This document shows positions 31,812 through 38,566 of a stretch of 38,566 bases of DNA, in pieces (position 1 is the first letter of the stretch; each line of letters begins with the position of its first letter). The DNA lies in assembly GCA_944381555.1 (NCBI GenBank), contig CALWLL010000019.1, forward strand, positions 1 through 38,566, written 5' to 3'. The translations under genes and the position numbers were made by a program. Source of the DNA: an uncultured Agathobacter sp. GTDB lineage: Bacteria > Bacillota > Clostridia > Lachnospirales > Lachnospiraceae. The notes beneath the pieces were generated by a model, which did not search any database, was not told the DNA's origin, and worked only from the letters and a program-made list of their open reading frames with translations.

Positions 31812-32029
31812 AAAGTAAATGTCATAAGGGAAGTTTTACGATAGAAGCGACACTGTTAGTCCCTCTTTTTGTATTTATAACTATGGCAGCTTTGCGGATA
31901 GGAATAGACTTTTTTCAGGCAAGCGCAACAAGAGAGAGTTGTCCGGAATTAAAAGAATTAGATATCGTTATGGAATTTTATAATTATCAAGCTGTAGAAG
32001 AAATCGGAAGGGAGATATTTGATGATTAA
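31808..32029 (+). CDS. Small TadE-like pseudopilin
   Basis: A 73-residue protein beginning MKSKCHKG then S-F-T-I-E, a class III prepilin motif with glutamate at +5 after a glycine. One hydrophobic helix (~14-32) and a short acidic C-terminal region follow. The start at 31808 overlaps the preceding stop (ATGA) and fits the conserved N-terminus; an in-frame ATG at 31673 would put 45 non-pilin residues before it. Probably a minor pilin. It overlaps the FHA gene by 8 bases. Confidence 0.78.
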   Translation: MKSKCHKGSFTIEATLLVPLFVFITMAALRIGIDFFQASATRESCPELKELDIVMEFYNYQAVEEIGREIFDD

Positions 32030-33161
32030 TAGGGAAATCACCTATGAAAGAGATGTAAGCCGAAGTTATATGAAAATTCCTGCTATGCCGGAAGAAAGTT
32101 TTGATGAACAACTTTTATTAAAGAAAAAAATAGCAGGTCTTCTGCCTATAGAAAAATGTTATGTGGCTGGAGCAGGTCAATACTGGTATAACATAACGGG
32201 TCAGCAGGCTTTGGATGCGTATTGCAGAATTAATCAGATAGGAACGCTTTTTTTTGAAAACTTAATTCTGCGATTTTGCGAACAGATAGAGCTTCTGGAA
32301 TGGAATCTGTTGGATGTAAATTGTTTAGTGGCAGACCCGGAGATGGTCTTTGTAAATCATAGTGGAGATGTTATTTCTTTTATTGCATATCCATTTAACA
32401 CAGGAACGTTGTCAACAGAATTGCAGCAGTTAATGGAATATCTACTTACAAAACTTGACCATAAGGATAAAGAAGCGGTAAGTTCTGCGTATCAACTGTA
32501 CGAAATGACCTTATCAGAAGGGTTTAGCATTTCTGACTTAAAAAGCCATATCCTAAATGCCCGCATGGAGAAGGTTGTTGTGGAACCAGAAAAGGTGCTG
32601 GCGGCAACACCGAAGGAAGAGAAGATGCAGGAGAGTCCTAAGATAGTAAAAGAAGAATCAGATTATGTGTCAAAGGTGCGTCACTTGTTAGATGATAAAT
32701 GGAACCTATTATACAAAAATGTGGAAAGAGTATTGGAAAAGGTTTCGCTAAAACCGCATAAAGAGCAAATAGAAACAGTTCCTGCAATTATCTTTCCTGA
32801 TGATAAGCCTAAGGAAGCAGCACAGATACAGATACATCCTACCGTTTGCATTTTCAACCATTCATCAGAGCCGAGAGGAGAGCTTATTTGTGATAGAAAG
32901 GGTGTATTTCCAGATTTTCAGTTAGAAAAAAGTGCGTCGATTCTTGGAAAGAATCCCAAAGCGGAATTACATATTGATAAAGATACCATTAGTCTGTTCC
33001 ATGCCAGAATTGAATATCAGGATGGAGAATATTACATAGAAGATTTAAATTCCACAAATGGAACCTATATCAATGATGAGCCTTTATATTATAAGAAAAA
33101 ACGGCGGTTAGAAGCAGATGATAAAATTCGTTTTGCAGATGTTACTTATCATTTTTATTGA
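32022..33161 (+). CDS. FHA-domain protein with DUF6382-like N-terminus
   Basis: A 379-residue cytoplasmic protein closing the Tad operon. The N-terminal ~180 residues fit DUF6382, from memory: ITYERDVSRSYMKIP, then a WNLLDVNCLVADPEMVFVN segment. A variable linker (~185-290) leads to a C-terminal FHA domain (~300-379) with LGKNPKAELHI, ISLFHARIEY and STNGTYIND. The phosphothreonine-contact arginine of the first motif (usually GR) is lysine, and the usual SRxHA reads SLFHA, so binding may be altered. FHA domains read phosphothreonine, and a kinase-like gene lies 12 kb away. The ATG at 32022 has GGAAGGGAG 7 bases upstream. Confidence 0.82.
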   Translation: MINREITYERDVSRSYMKIPAMPEESFDEQLLLKKKIAGLLPIEKCYVAGAGQYWYNITGQQALDAYCRINQIGTLFFENLILRFCEQIELLEWNLLDVNCLVADPEMVFVNHSGDVISFIAYPFNTGTLSTELQQLMEYLLTKLDHKDKEAVSSAYQLYEMTLSEGFSISDLKSHILNARMEKVVVEPEKVLAATPKEEKMQESPKIVKEESDYVSKVRHLLDDKWNLLYKNVERVLEKVSLKPHKEQIETVPAIIFPDDKPKEAAQIQIHPTVCIFNHSSEPRGELICDRKGVFPDFQLEKSASILGKNPKAELHIDKDTISLFHARIEYQDGEYYIEDLNSTNGTYINDEPLYYKKKRRLEADDKIRFADVTYHFY

Positions 33162-33216
33162 GGCAGAGTTGTTTATACATTTTTCATAAAAGAAGAGATT
33201 GCGAGCCTCAATTTTT
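33157..33216 (+). terminator. Possible long-loop terminator of the Tad operon
   Basis: ATTGAGGC (33157-33164) pairs with GCCTCAAT (33205-33212), followed by TTTT. The loop is about 40 bases, and the stem overlaps the next promoter, so the call is tentative. Confidence 0.4.
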
Positions 33217-33227
33217 AACTCTATAAT
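33199..33227 (+). promoter_or_regulatory. Promoter of the rhomboid operon
   Basis: TTGCGA at 33199-33204, 17-base spacer, perfect TATAAT at 33222-33227. Confidence 0.65.
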
Positions 33228-33259
33228 ATATAAAAAACACATTAGAAAAGGGTTATGGA

Positions 33260-33907
33260 ATGAGTATTACGGCTTTGTTGATAATTGTGAATGTAATTAT
33301 TTTCTTTTTTCTGGAAATATTAGGAGATACAGAAAACGCGGTGTTTATGATGGAGTACGGAGCGATTTTTCCACCATACATTATAGAAAGAGGTGAGTAT
33401 TGGAGACTTATGACGGCAACTTTTATGCATTTTGGTCTTTCTCACTTGCTAAATAATATGGTGCTTTTGGGGAGCGCGGGACAAATATTAGAACGGGCTA
33501 TGGGAAAAAGTAAATTTCTCCTTTTATATTTAATTTCGGGAATAGGTGGAAGCGCCTTATCCTTTGGGCAGATGGTATATAGCCACGATTATAAAGTTGC
33601 GGCAGGGGCATCGGGCGCTATTTTTGGCATTATTGGAGCTTTGGCATGGATTGTGATTATTCATAAAGGTAAATATGAAACGCTTACCGGTAAGGGCTTG
33701 CTCATTATGATTGCATTGTGTTTATATTATGGAATCACCGCAGGAAACGTAGATAATTGGGGACACATAGGCGGTCTTATTATGGGTTTTCTCTTAAGCA
33801 TTATTTTCTATCGGAGAAATGCTAAAAAGATTGATTTTGCAGAGCAAAATTTATATACTTATACATATGATGAAAACATTACTTGTGAGGTAGAGGATGA
33901 AGATTAA
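33260..33907 (+). CDS. Rhomboid-family intramembrane serine protease
   Basis: A 215-residue protein with about six membrane segments. The catalytic serine is in GASGAIFG and the histidine in NWGHIGGLIMG; the loop motif YWRLMTATFMHFGLSHLLNN is also characteristic of the family. Rhomboids cut transmembrane helices of membrane proteins; the substrate here is unknown. AAAGGG lies 7 bases before the ATG at 33260. The C-terminal tail is acidic and cytoplasmic, and its coding end overlaps the next gene by 11 bases. Pilin-like proteins encoded just upstream are conceivable substrates, without evidence. Confidence 0.9.
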   Translation: MSITALLIIVNVIIFFFLEILGDTENAVFMMEYGAIFPPYIIERGEYWRLMTATFMHFGLSHLLNNMVLLGSAGQILERAMGKSKFLLLYLISGIGGSALSFGQMVYSHDYKVAAGASGAIFGIIGALAWIVIIHKGKYETLTGKGLLIMIALCLYYGITAGNVDNWGHIGGLIMGFLLSIIFYRRNAKKIDFAEQNLYTYTYDENITCEVEDED

Positions 33908-34886
33908 TGTATATTATGGTGGTCGTGGTCTTTTAGATGATCCTACACTATATGTGTTAAATAAAATGGAAGAGGTTTTAAGGGAACTGCGCGTTAAGGT
34001 AGAGCGTTACAATATCTATGAGCATAAAAATGAAATTGCCATATTACCGCAGACCTTTAAGGACGCCGATGGTATTATTCTCGCAACTACAGTCGAATGG
34101 CTTGGAATTGGCGGATATATGCAGCAGTTTTTAGACGCCTGCTGGTTATATGGCGATAAGGAGAAAATCAGCACAATTTATATGCAGCCGATTGTTATGT
34201 CCACAACTTACGGAGAAAGGGAAGGAAAAATGACCCTTGCTAATGCGTGGGAAATCTTAGGTGGATTGCCATGCTCCGGAATATGCGGATATGTAGAAGA
34301 TCTGGTAAGTTTTGAAGTAAATAATGAATACAATCTCATTATCGAAAAAAAGGCAGAGAATCTGTACAGAACTATTTCGCAGAAAATGAAGAGTCTGCCA
34401 ACAAGCAATTCTGCGATTAAGCAGAGCGTGCTTTGTACACAGCAAATGAGTCTGACGCCTCAGGAAAGCGAGCAGTTGTCAAAATATGTGTCGGATGACA
34501 GCTATGTAAAGCAGCAGAAGGAAGATATTGAAGAGCTGGCATCTATGTTTAAGGATATGCTGGGCAAATCGGTTAGTGAGGAAAAAGCGCCGTTCATAAA
34601 AGATTTTCAGAATCATTTTGTTGCACAGGAAGATTTTAGAGCGACCTATTCTATTTCCATTGAAGGGTATAAGAATCCGCTTTATATTGAAGTAGATAAT
34701 GATAAATTAGAAGTTCACTACGGGCAGAAGGATGCGATTGATGTATATGGCAAAATGTCTGTAGAAGTTATGCAGTCTATTGTAGATGGAAGAATGACCT
34801 TCCAGAGAGCATTTATGACAGGTGAGATGACCGCCAAGGGTAATTTTAAAACACTTCGTATGTTAGACCAGATATTCTTGTTTTAA
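33897..34886 (+). CDS. Flavodoxin-like/NADPH-dependent FMN reductase-type domain fused to SCP2 domain
   Basis: A 329-residue protein. The N-terminal ~180 residues form a flavodoxin-like alpha/beta domain (MKINVYYGGRGLLDDPT, DADGIILATTVEW, PIVMSTTYGEREGK). The C-terminal ~100 residues resemble an SCP2 sterol-carrier-like domain (ATYSISIEGY, DVYGKMSVEVMQSIVDG, MTFQRAFMTGEMTAKGN). The canonical T-x-T-G-x-T phosphate loop of flavodoxin is not present, so flavin binding is uncertain. It overlaps the rhomboid gene by 11 bases and is probably cotranslated with it. The fusion suggests a redox or hydrophobic-ligand role; the substrate is unknown. Confidence 0.75.
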   Translation: MKINVYYGGRGLLDDPTLYVLNKMEEVLRELRVKVERYNIYEHKNEIAILPQTFKDADGIILATTVEWLGIGGYMQQFLDACWLYGDKEKISTIYMQPIVMSTTYGEREGKMTLANAWEILGGLPCSGICGYVEDLVSFEVNNEYNLIIEKKAENLYRTISQKMKSLPTSNSAIKQSVLCTQQMSLTPQESEQLSKYVSDDSYVKQQKEDIEELASMFKDMLGKSVSEEKAPFIKDFQNHFVAQEDFRATYSISIEGYKNPLYIEVDNDKLEVHYGQKDAIDVYGKMSVEVMQSIVDGRMTFQRAFMTGEMTAKGNFKTLRMLDQIFLF

Positions 34887-34935
34887 AAAGGAAGCAGCGA
34901 TAGATAAATTTCAAGTCCAAAAGGAGATTATAAAA

Positions 34936-35361
34936 ATGAAAGATTGTAATTGTATAATGTGTAAGCTGGCGAATGGGGATATTCCAACAAACGCTATTTA
35001 CGAAGATGAAGAGTTTAAAGTAATCATGGATATCAATCCGGCAACAAAAGGGCATGCATTAGTGCTTCCAAAAGAGCATTATGCAGATATTTATGAGATT
35101 GATCCGGAAACTCTGGGAAAAGCCGCAAAAGTAGGGCAGAAGGTCATCAAATATGTAACGCCGGTTCTAGGATGTGATGGATATAATCTGTTACAGAATA
35201 ATGGAGAGATTGCAGGACAGACCATTTTTCATTTTCATTTACATCTGATTCCCCGATATAAGGACGCAGACAACACAAATGTTCTTACAACAGGACATGT
35301 ATCTTTCACAGAGGAGGAGCTGAAAGACCTCTGTGAGAGTATGAAGCTGAACGAAATATAA
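34936..35361 (+). CDS. HIT family nucleotide hydrolase/transferase
   Basis: A 141-residue histidine-triad protein with HFHLHLIPRY as the H-x-H-x-H active site. An N-terminal C-x2-C pair (NCIMCKLANGDIP) and the conserved NPATKGHALVLPKEHY segment match bacterial Hit/PKCI-like proteins that hydrolyse adenosine 5'-phosphoramidate-type substrates. AAAGGAG lies 8 bases before the ATG. It follows the flavodoxin/SCP2 gene after 49 bases and is convergent with murG. Confidence 0.92.
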   Translation: MKDCNCIMCKLANGDIPTNAIYEDEEFKVIMDINPATKGHALVLPKEHYADIYEIDPETLGKAAKVGQKVIKYVTPVLGCDGYNLLQNNGEIAGQTIFHFHLHLIPRYKDADNTNVLTTGHVSFTEEELKDLCESMKLNEI

Positions 35362-35367
35362 ATTAAA

Positions 35368-35405
35368 TAACACGAAGCACCTTCCTAACAGGGCGCTTCG
35401 TGTTA
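35368..35405 (-). terminator. Hairpin terminator between the HIT gene and murG
   Basis: TAACACGAAGC (35368-35378) pairs perfectly with GCTTCGTGTTA (35395-35405). A T-rich tail (ATTTAATTT) follows only in the minus direction, so it mainly serves murG. Confidence 0.7.
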
Positions 35406-35415
35406 CAGAATCCAC

Positions 35416-36483
35416 TTATTTCGTATTTTCTTCAATCAGTTTTATAATGGTTCCGATGGAATCCATTTGTCCACTGTTTGACATGGCATCAATGTATTGT
35501 TGACGATTCTTATAAATGTCTTTTACAGTTTCTAAAAGAAGCTGGTCCGTTAAAGTATCTTCCTCAAGAACACAAGAGAATCCCTGCTTTGCAAAAGATT
35601 TTGCATTTAGAATCTGGTCGCCGCGACTTGCAGAGGCAGGAAGCGGTATCAAAATATTTGGTTTGTGAAGTGCCAGAAGCTCGCAGATTGAGTTTGCACC
35701 TGCACGGGAAATGGCTAAGTCAGCCAAGGCTAACATATCTGTTAATTCGGAACCGGCATATTCAAACTGCGCGTAACCGATGGTGCCTTCCAACTGGGAA
35801 TCAAGGTTTCCCTTGCCGCAGAGATGAATAATGTGAAAATCCTCTAGTAATTGCGGAAGAATTTTTCGTACGGCGGTATTAACGGCTACAGAGCCAAGGC
35901 TGCCGCCGATAATCAGTAAAACAGGTTTTCTAAGACTAGGAAACTTACACAATTTATAGGCTTTTTCCTTGTCGCCATGAAACAATTCACGGCGGATTGG
36001 TGAGCCGGTAAGCACAGCTTTCTCTGCCGGCAGATATTTTAAAGTTTCCGGGAAATTACAGCATACCTTTTTTGCTCCCTTCATAGCAATGCGGTTGGCA
36101 AGGCCGGGCGTAATGTCAGATTCGTGAATAATAGCCGGAATCCCACAGGTTTTTGCCGCTAAAACAACAGGCACGGATACAAAACCTCCTTTGGAGAAAA
36201 CGATATCCGGCTTGATTTTGCGTATAAGCCCTAATGCCTGTGTGTATCCGTGAATAACGCGGAACGGATCAGAAAAATTCTTCAAGTCAAGATATCTGCG
36301 CAGTTTTCCTGAGTCAATCCCATAATATGGAATATTTAAGGCTTCTATCAGTCCCTTTTCAATGCCGTTATAAGAACCAATGTACTCAATGCTGTATCCT
36401 GTTTCCTGTAATGCCGGAATAAGAGCAATATTTGGTGTAACGTGACCAGCAGTTCCCCCGCCAGTCATAATGATATGTTTCAT
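35416..36483 (-). CDS. murG: UDP-GlcNAc:lipid I GlcNAc transferase MurG
   Basis: A 355-residue GT-B enzyme that adds GlcNAc to undecaprenyl-PP-MurNAc-pentapeptide (lipid I) to make lipid II at the inner face of the membrane. The N-terminal glycine-rich TGGGTAGHVTPN, a VFSKGGFVSVPVVLAA segment, and the C-terminal LIIGGSLGSVAVN, ISRAGANSICELLAL and PLPASASRGDQILNA motifs are family signatures. AGAGGATG precedes the ATG. Transcribed alone from a probable TTGACA promoter rather than within a division/cell-wall cluster, as is seen in some Clostridia. Confidence 0.95.
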   Translation of the reverse strand: MKHIIMTGGGTAGHVTPNIALIPALQETGYSIEYIGSYNGIEKGLIEALNIPYYGIDSGKLRRYLDLKNFSDPFRVIHGYTQALGLIRKIKPDIVFSKGGFVSVPVVLAAKTCGIPAIIHESDITPGLANRIAMKGAKKVCCNFPETLKYLPAEKAVLTGSPIRRELFHGDKEKAYKLCKFPSLRKPVLLIIGGSLGSVAVNTAVRKILPQLLEDFHIIHLCGKGNLDSQLEGTIGYAQFEYAGSELTDMLALADLAISRAGANSICELLALHKPNILIPLPASASRGDQILNAKSFAKQGFSCVLEEDTLTDQLLLETVKDIYKNRQQYIDAMSNSGQMDSIGTIIKLIEENTK

Positions 36484-36540
36484 AAAACATCCTCTCTGAT
36501 CATAAATAGATGATTTTTCGTAAAAGTTATCCTTCTTATT

Positions 36541-36568
36541 ATATTATACGCAAACGGTAAAATGTCAA
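36541..36568 (-). promoter_or_regulatory. Probable promoter of murG
   Basis: Minus strand: perfect TTGACA at 36568-36563, 16-base spacer, TAATAT at 36546-36541; TATAAT alternatives overlap with poorer spacing. Confidence 0.6.
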
Positions 36569-36709
36569 CAAAGATAAAAGTTGAAAAGCTGTCGAAAACA
36601 GGGGAAACTTGCGGCGAAAAGAAGCCTGCGGATGCTTTATGTGCAGAAAAAAAATCGTTATAATAGAGAAGACAAGCACATGGTGCAAAATGAAACAAGG
36701 AGAATGGAA

Positions 36710-36994
36710 ATGAAAGAATTAGGCATACTTCTTCTCGTGGCAATAGCAGTCATGGGAATCCTACTGATTATTTTATTACAGAAGATAACTCTTTTAAAGA
36801 AACAGACGGATGACATTGTAAAAGAGGTCAAATCATATGTGGCTTACATCACAGAAGAAGAGGATGAGGAGTCCACAGAAAAGGCAATACAAAAGCAGGC
36901 TCTTAAAACAGGCAGAAACTATCAAAGTATGCAAAGCAAAGAAGAAACACAAAGTCATATTATACAAGCTGTACTAGGAGAATATTTTCCGTAA
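36710..36994 (+). CDS. Small single-pass membrane protein, unknown
   Basis: A 94-residue protein with one N-terminal membrane span (~4-26) and a cytoplasmic or external charged tail that is partly coiled coil (KITLLKKQTDDIVKEVKSYV) and rich in Glu/Lys. No domain recognised. The ATG at 36710 has AAGGAG 7 bases upstream; in-frame ATGs at 36581, 36632, 36680 and 36704 are further from or too close to that site. A TATAAT at 36659-36664 with a weak -35 (TTTATG) may be its promoter. A strong terminator follows. Confidence 0.65.
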   Translation: MKELGILLLVAIAVMGILLIILLQKITLLKKQTDDIVKEVKSYVAYITEEEDEESTEKAIQKQALKTGRNYQSMQSKEETQSHIIQAVLGEYFP

Positions 36995-37007
36995 AATGGT
37001 AAAAATT

Positions 37008-37040
37008 AAAAAAACGTACTCTTTATGGAGTACGTTTTTT
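37008..37040 (+). terminator. Rho-independent terminator after the small membrane protein
   Basis: AAAAAACGTACTC pairs with GAGTACGTTTTTT around a 6-base loop (37022-37027). Confidence 0.88.
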
Positions 37041-37069
37041 GTATGTAAAATGGGAAAAAGTATGAAAAT

Positions 37070-37098
37070 TTGACAAACAATGGGAGCTTTGGTATAAT
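37070..37098 (+). promoter_or_regulatory. Consensus sigma-A promoter of the SleB-type lipoprotein gene
   Basis: Perfect TTGACA (37070-37075), 17-base spacer, perfect TATAAT (37093-37098). The expected 5' leader is about 105 bases. A short AACATTT/AAATGTT-type hairpin at about 37131-37150 is the only structure seen in it. Confidence 0.88.
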
Positions 37099-37209
37099 GC
37101 AAGCCGGAAAGGAAACTGTAATAATTTCGTAACATTTGAAATAAAATGTTTAAAAATCAGATACCAATGTAATACTATAAAGAGAAAAGAAAACCAATTT
37201 GGAGGAATT

Positions 37210-38442
37210 ATGAAATCGAATTTAAGAATTACGGCGGCAGCCAGATTCATGAGTTTATTTATGGCAGTAATTATCCTTATTGCAGGATGTGGAAATGCCG
37301 GAACGGGAAATACAAACACTGAAGAAAGTTCAGGCAGTGAACTTACATCCGATGAAGGAAATGTAAGTATTGAAAAAGAGGAGATAGCTATCGTTGGTGA
37401 TGGAACAGAAGAAACAGATGGCAGCACGGAATTTGGTGTTGATGCAGCGATAGGAATCGAATCTGAAACAGAACTGGGAACGGAATCCGAAACGGAATCT
37501 GAAACAGAAGAATTAGAAGCAGAGGAAGAACTCACAGCAGAAGAACAGTTATGGCAGACCCGTCTTCTTGCAAATGCAAAGAACAACTTAAATGTTCGTG
37601 CTGAGGCAAGTACCGAAGCGACAATTGTTGGTAAGCTAGAAAGAGGCGATTATGCAGAAATCATCGAAAAAGGTGAAGAATGGACCAAAATCGTTTCCGG
37701 AAATGTAGAAGGTTATGTGTTTAACGAATATTGCTTATTTAGAAATGAAGCAATGGAGCAGGCAAAAGAAATTGCGAAAACGATGGCAACCGTTGGTGTA
37801 GACAATCTTCGTGTTCGTAAAGAACCAAGCACTGACAGTAAGATTATCACTAAACTTATGAAAGGTGATAAAATTGAGGTCAATGAAGATGTGGAAGCAA
37901 TTGAGGGCTGGATTGCAGTTATTTATGAGGAAAACACCTGCTATATGAGTGCAGACTACTTAACAATTGACGTAGAATTAAGCACTGGTATGACAATGGA
38001 AGAAATTAAGGAACAGCAGCGCCTTGAAGAAGAAAAAAAGAAGGCAGAGGCAGAGGCAAAGCAGAAAGCAAAAGAAGAGGCAGCAGTCGATAATGCCAGT
38101 GACGTAGAGCTTCTTGCAGCACTTATTTACTGTGAAGCAGGCGGTGAAAATTATGATGCACAGCTTGCAGTTGGCGCATGTGTAGTCAACCGTATGGAAC
38201 ACAAAAATTATCCCGATACACTTAGAGGTGTAATCTATCAAAAGAATCAGTTTACACCAGCCGGTTCAGGAAAGCTGGCAAAAGTATTATTATCAGGTAA
38301 AGCAACTGAATCTTGTGTCAAAGCGGCAAAGGCCGCTTTAGCGGGTGAAGATAATACTAACGGATGCCGTTCCTTCCGTTTGGCATCTACCGGCAGAAAA
38401 GGTATCGTATATGGAAAAATCGTTTTCTTTAGTAACAACTAA
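37210..38442 (+). CDS. Lipoprotein with two SH3 domains and SleB/CwlJ-type cell-wall hydrolase
   Basis: A 410-residue secreted lipoprotein. A signal peptide ends in the lipobox LIAGC, with lipid expected on the cysteine at about 27. A Thr/Glu/Ser-rich acidic linker (~28-115) follows. Two SH3 domains (~117-178, LNVRAEASTEATIVG; ~193-258, LRVRKEPSTDSKII) are joined by a Glu/Lys/Ala-rich helical linker (~265-298) to a Hydrolase_2 domain (~299-410) with the catalytic glutamate in IYCEAGGE. SleB enzymes are lytic transglycosylases of spore cortex; the lipobox and strong sigma-A promoter here suggest a vegetative surface enzyme. GGAGG lies 5 bases before the ATG. Terminator follows. Confidence 0.9.
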   Translation: MKSNLRITAAARFMSLFMAVIILIAGCGNAGTGNTNTEESSGSELTSDEGNVSIEKEEIAIVGDGTEETDGSTEFGVDAAIGIESETELGTESETESETEELEAEEELTAEEQLWQTRLLANAKNNLNVRAEASTEATIVGKLERGDYAEIIEKGEEWTKIVSGNVEGYVFNEYCLFRNEAMEQAKEIAKTMATVGVDNLRVRKEPSTDSKIITKLMKGDKIEVNEDVEAIEGWIAVIYEENTCYMSADYLTIDVELSTGMTMEEIKEQQRLEEEKKKAEAEAKQKAKEEAAVDNASDVELLAALIYCEAGGENYDAQLAVGACVVNRMEHKNYPDTLRGVIYQKNQFTPAGSGKLAKVLLSGKATESCVKAAKAALAGEDNTNGCRSFRLASTGRKGIVYGKIVFFSNN

Positions 38443-38449
38443 TAATAAT

Positions 38450-38566
38450 CATCCACCCGCATAGCGGGTGGTTTTTCCTTTTCGGGCATAGCCCTAATAC
38501 TACTAGCCTAGCACAAATGTGCTCTTTTGTTGGCCTGCCAGCCACGCGTAGGTTTACTTGCTACCC
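38450..38566. mobile_element. Possible end of an IS200/IS605-like element
   Basis: Several small hairpins are stacked in ~100 bases: CCACCCGC-ATA-GCGGGTGG, GGGC-ATA-GCCC (38485-38495), AGCAC-AAAT-GTGCT and a TGGC/GCCA pair. The first two share the same ATA loop. Such serial imperfect palindromes are typical of IS200/IS605-family ends, and composition becomes more GC-rich than the neighbours. No transposase is visible before the window ends, so this is tentative. Confidence 0.3.
38453..38476 (+). terminator. Rho-independent terminator after the SleB-type gene
   Basis: CCACCCGC (38453-38460) pairs perfectly with GCGGGTGG (38464-38471) around a 3-base loop, followed by five T. Confidence 0.88.

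Noticed and set aside
38041-38100. Lys/Glu/Ala-rich segment in the SleB-type lipoprotein as a DNA repeat
   Set aside because: It is a charged helical linker with irregular codons, not a true nucleotide repeat.

Overview
The window reads as a chromosomal segment of a motile, low-GC, Gram-positive Clostridia, most likely a Lachnospiraceae. This rests on gene content: a flagellin with sigma-28-type promoters, a DUF6240-like giant protein, a clostridial-style Tad/Flp pilus locus, MecA, a CwlD-type amidase and strong AGGAGG Shine-Dalgarno sites. No rRNA, tRNA or CRISPR array was seen, and no gene-free stretch exceeds 300 bases.

Layout. 1-2029 is the lysis end of a prophage (two small phage proteins, holin, amidase endolysin), followed by a short intergenic stretch that probably holds the phage/chromosome border. 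2242-4323 is a response regulator/histidine kinase pair. 4409-8004 is an aconitase-family enzyme with an AI-2E-family transporter. 8194-12401 is a TPR/AAA-like protein with glycogen branching enzyme. 12532-15618 is a 1028-residue protein behind a GCCGATAT (sigma-28 type) -10 element. 15587-18127 (minus) holds a CwlD-like amidase and a membrane-anchored GH18 enzyme. 18222-20261 (minus) holds a Ser/Thr-kinase/MinD-like protein, a second MinD-like protein and a candidate small RNA. 20440-24178 holds mecA, a DUF1858 protein, flagellin, fliS and a DUF2508 protein. 24345-33161 is an eleven-gene Tad pilus operon ending in an FHA protein. 33260-38442 holds rhomboid, flavodoxin/SCP2, HIT, murG (minus), a small membrane protein and a secreted SleB-type lipoprotein. 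The last ~115 bases are a run of small hairpins that may be the end of an insertion element.

The most unusual part is 18361-20261. Both genes there have near-perfect Shine-Dalgarno sites placed 8 nt before an in-frame ATT, with no well-placed ATG, GTG or TTG. The first gene also ends on a dnaX-type slippery heptamer (A AAA AAG) directly before its stop, in the phase that would carry ribosomes by -1 shift into the second gene. Both proteins have a P-loop-like motif in which the Walker lysine is valine. A third MinD-like protein without a recognisable P-loop lies in the Tad operon, which ends in an FHA protein. One reading is a cell-surface signalling module (kinase, non-canonical MinD-like scaffolds, FHA partner), but that link is inference.

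Other points of interest: a compact candidate sRNA with its own promoter and terminator (18222-18351); a 15-bp inverted repeat covering the cwlD start codon; duplicated His/Cys modules on a TadE-like pseudopilin; two prepilin peptidases in one pilus operon; and a 55-residue Flp pilin. All calls come from reading the sequence; no database search was run.
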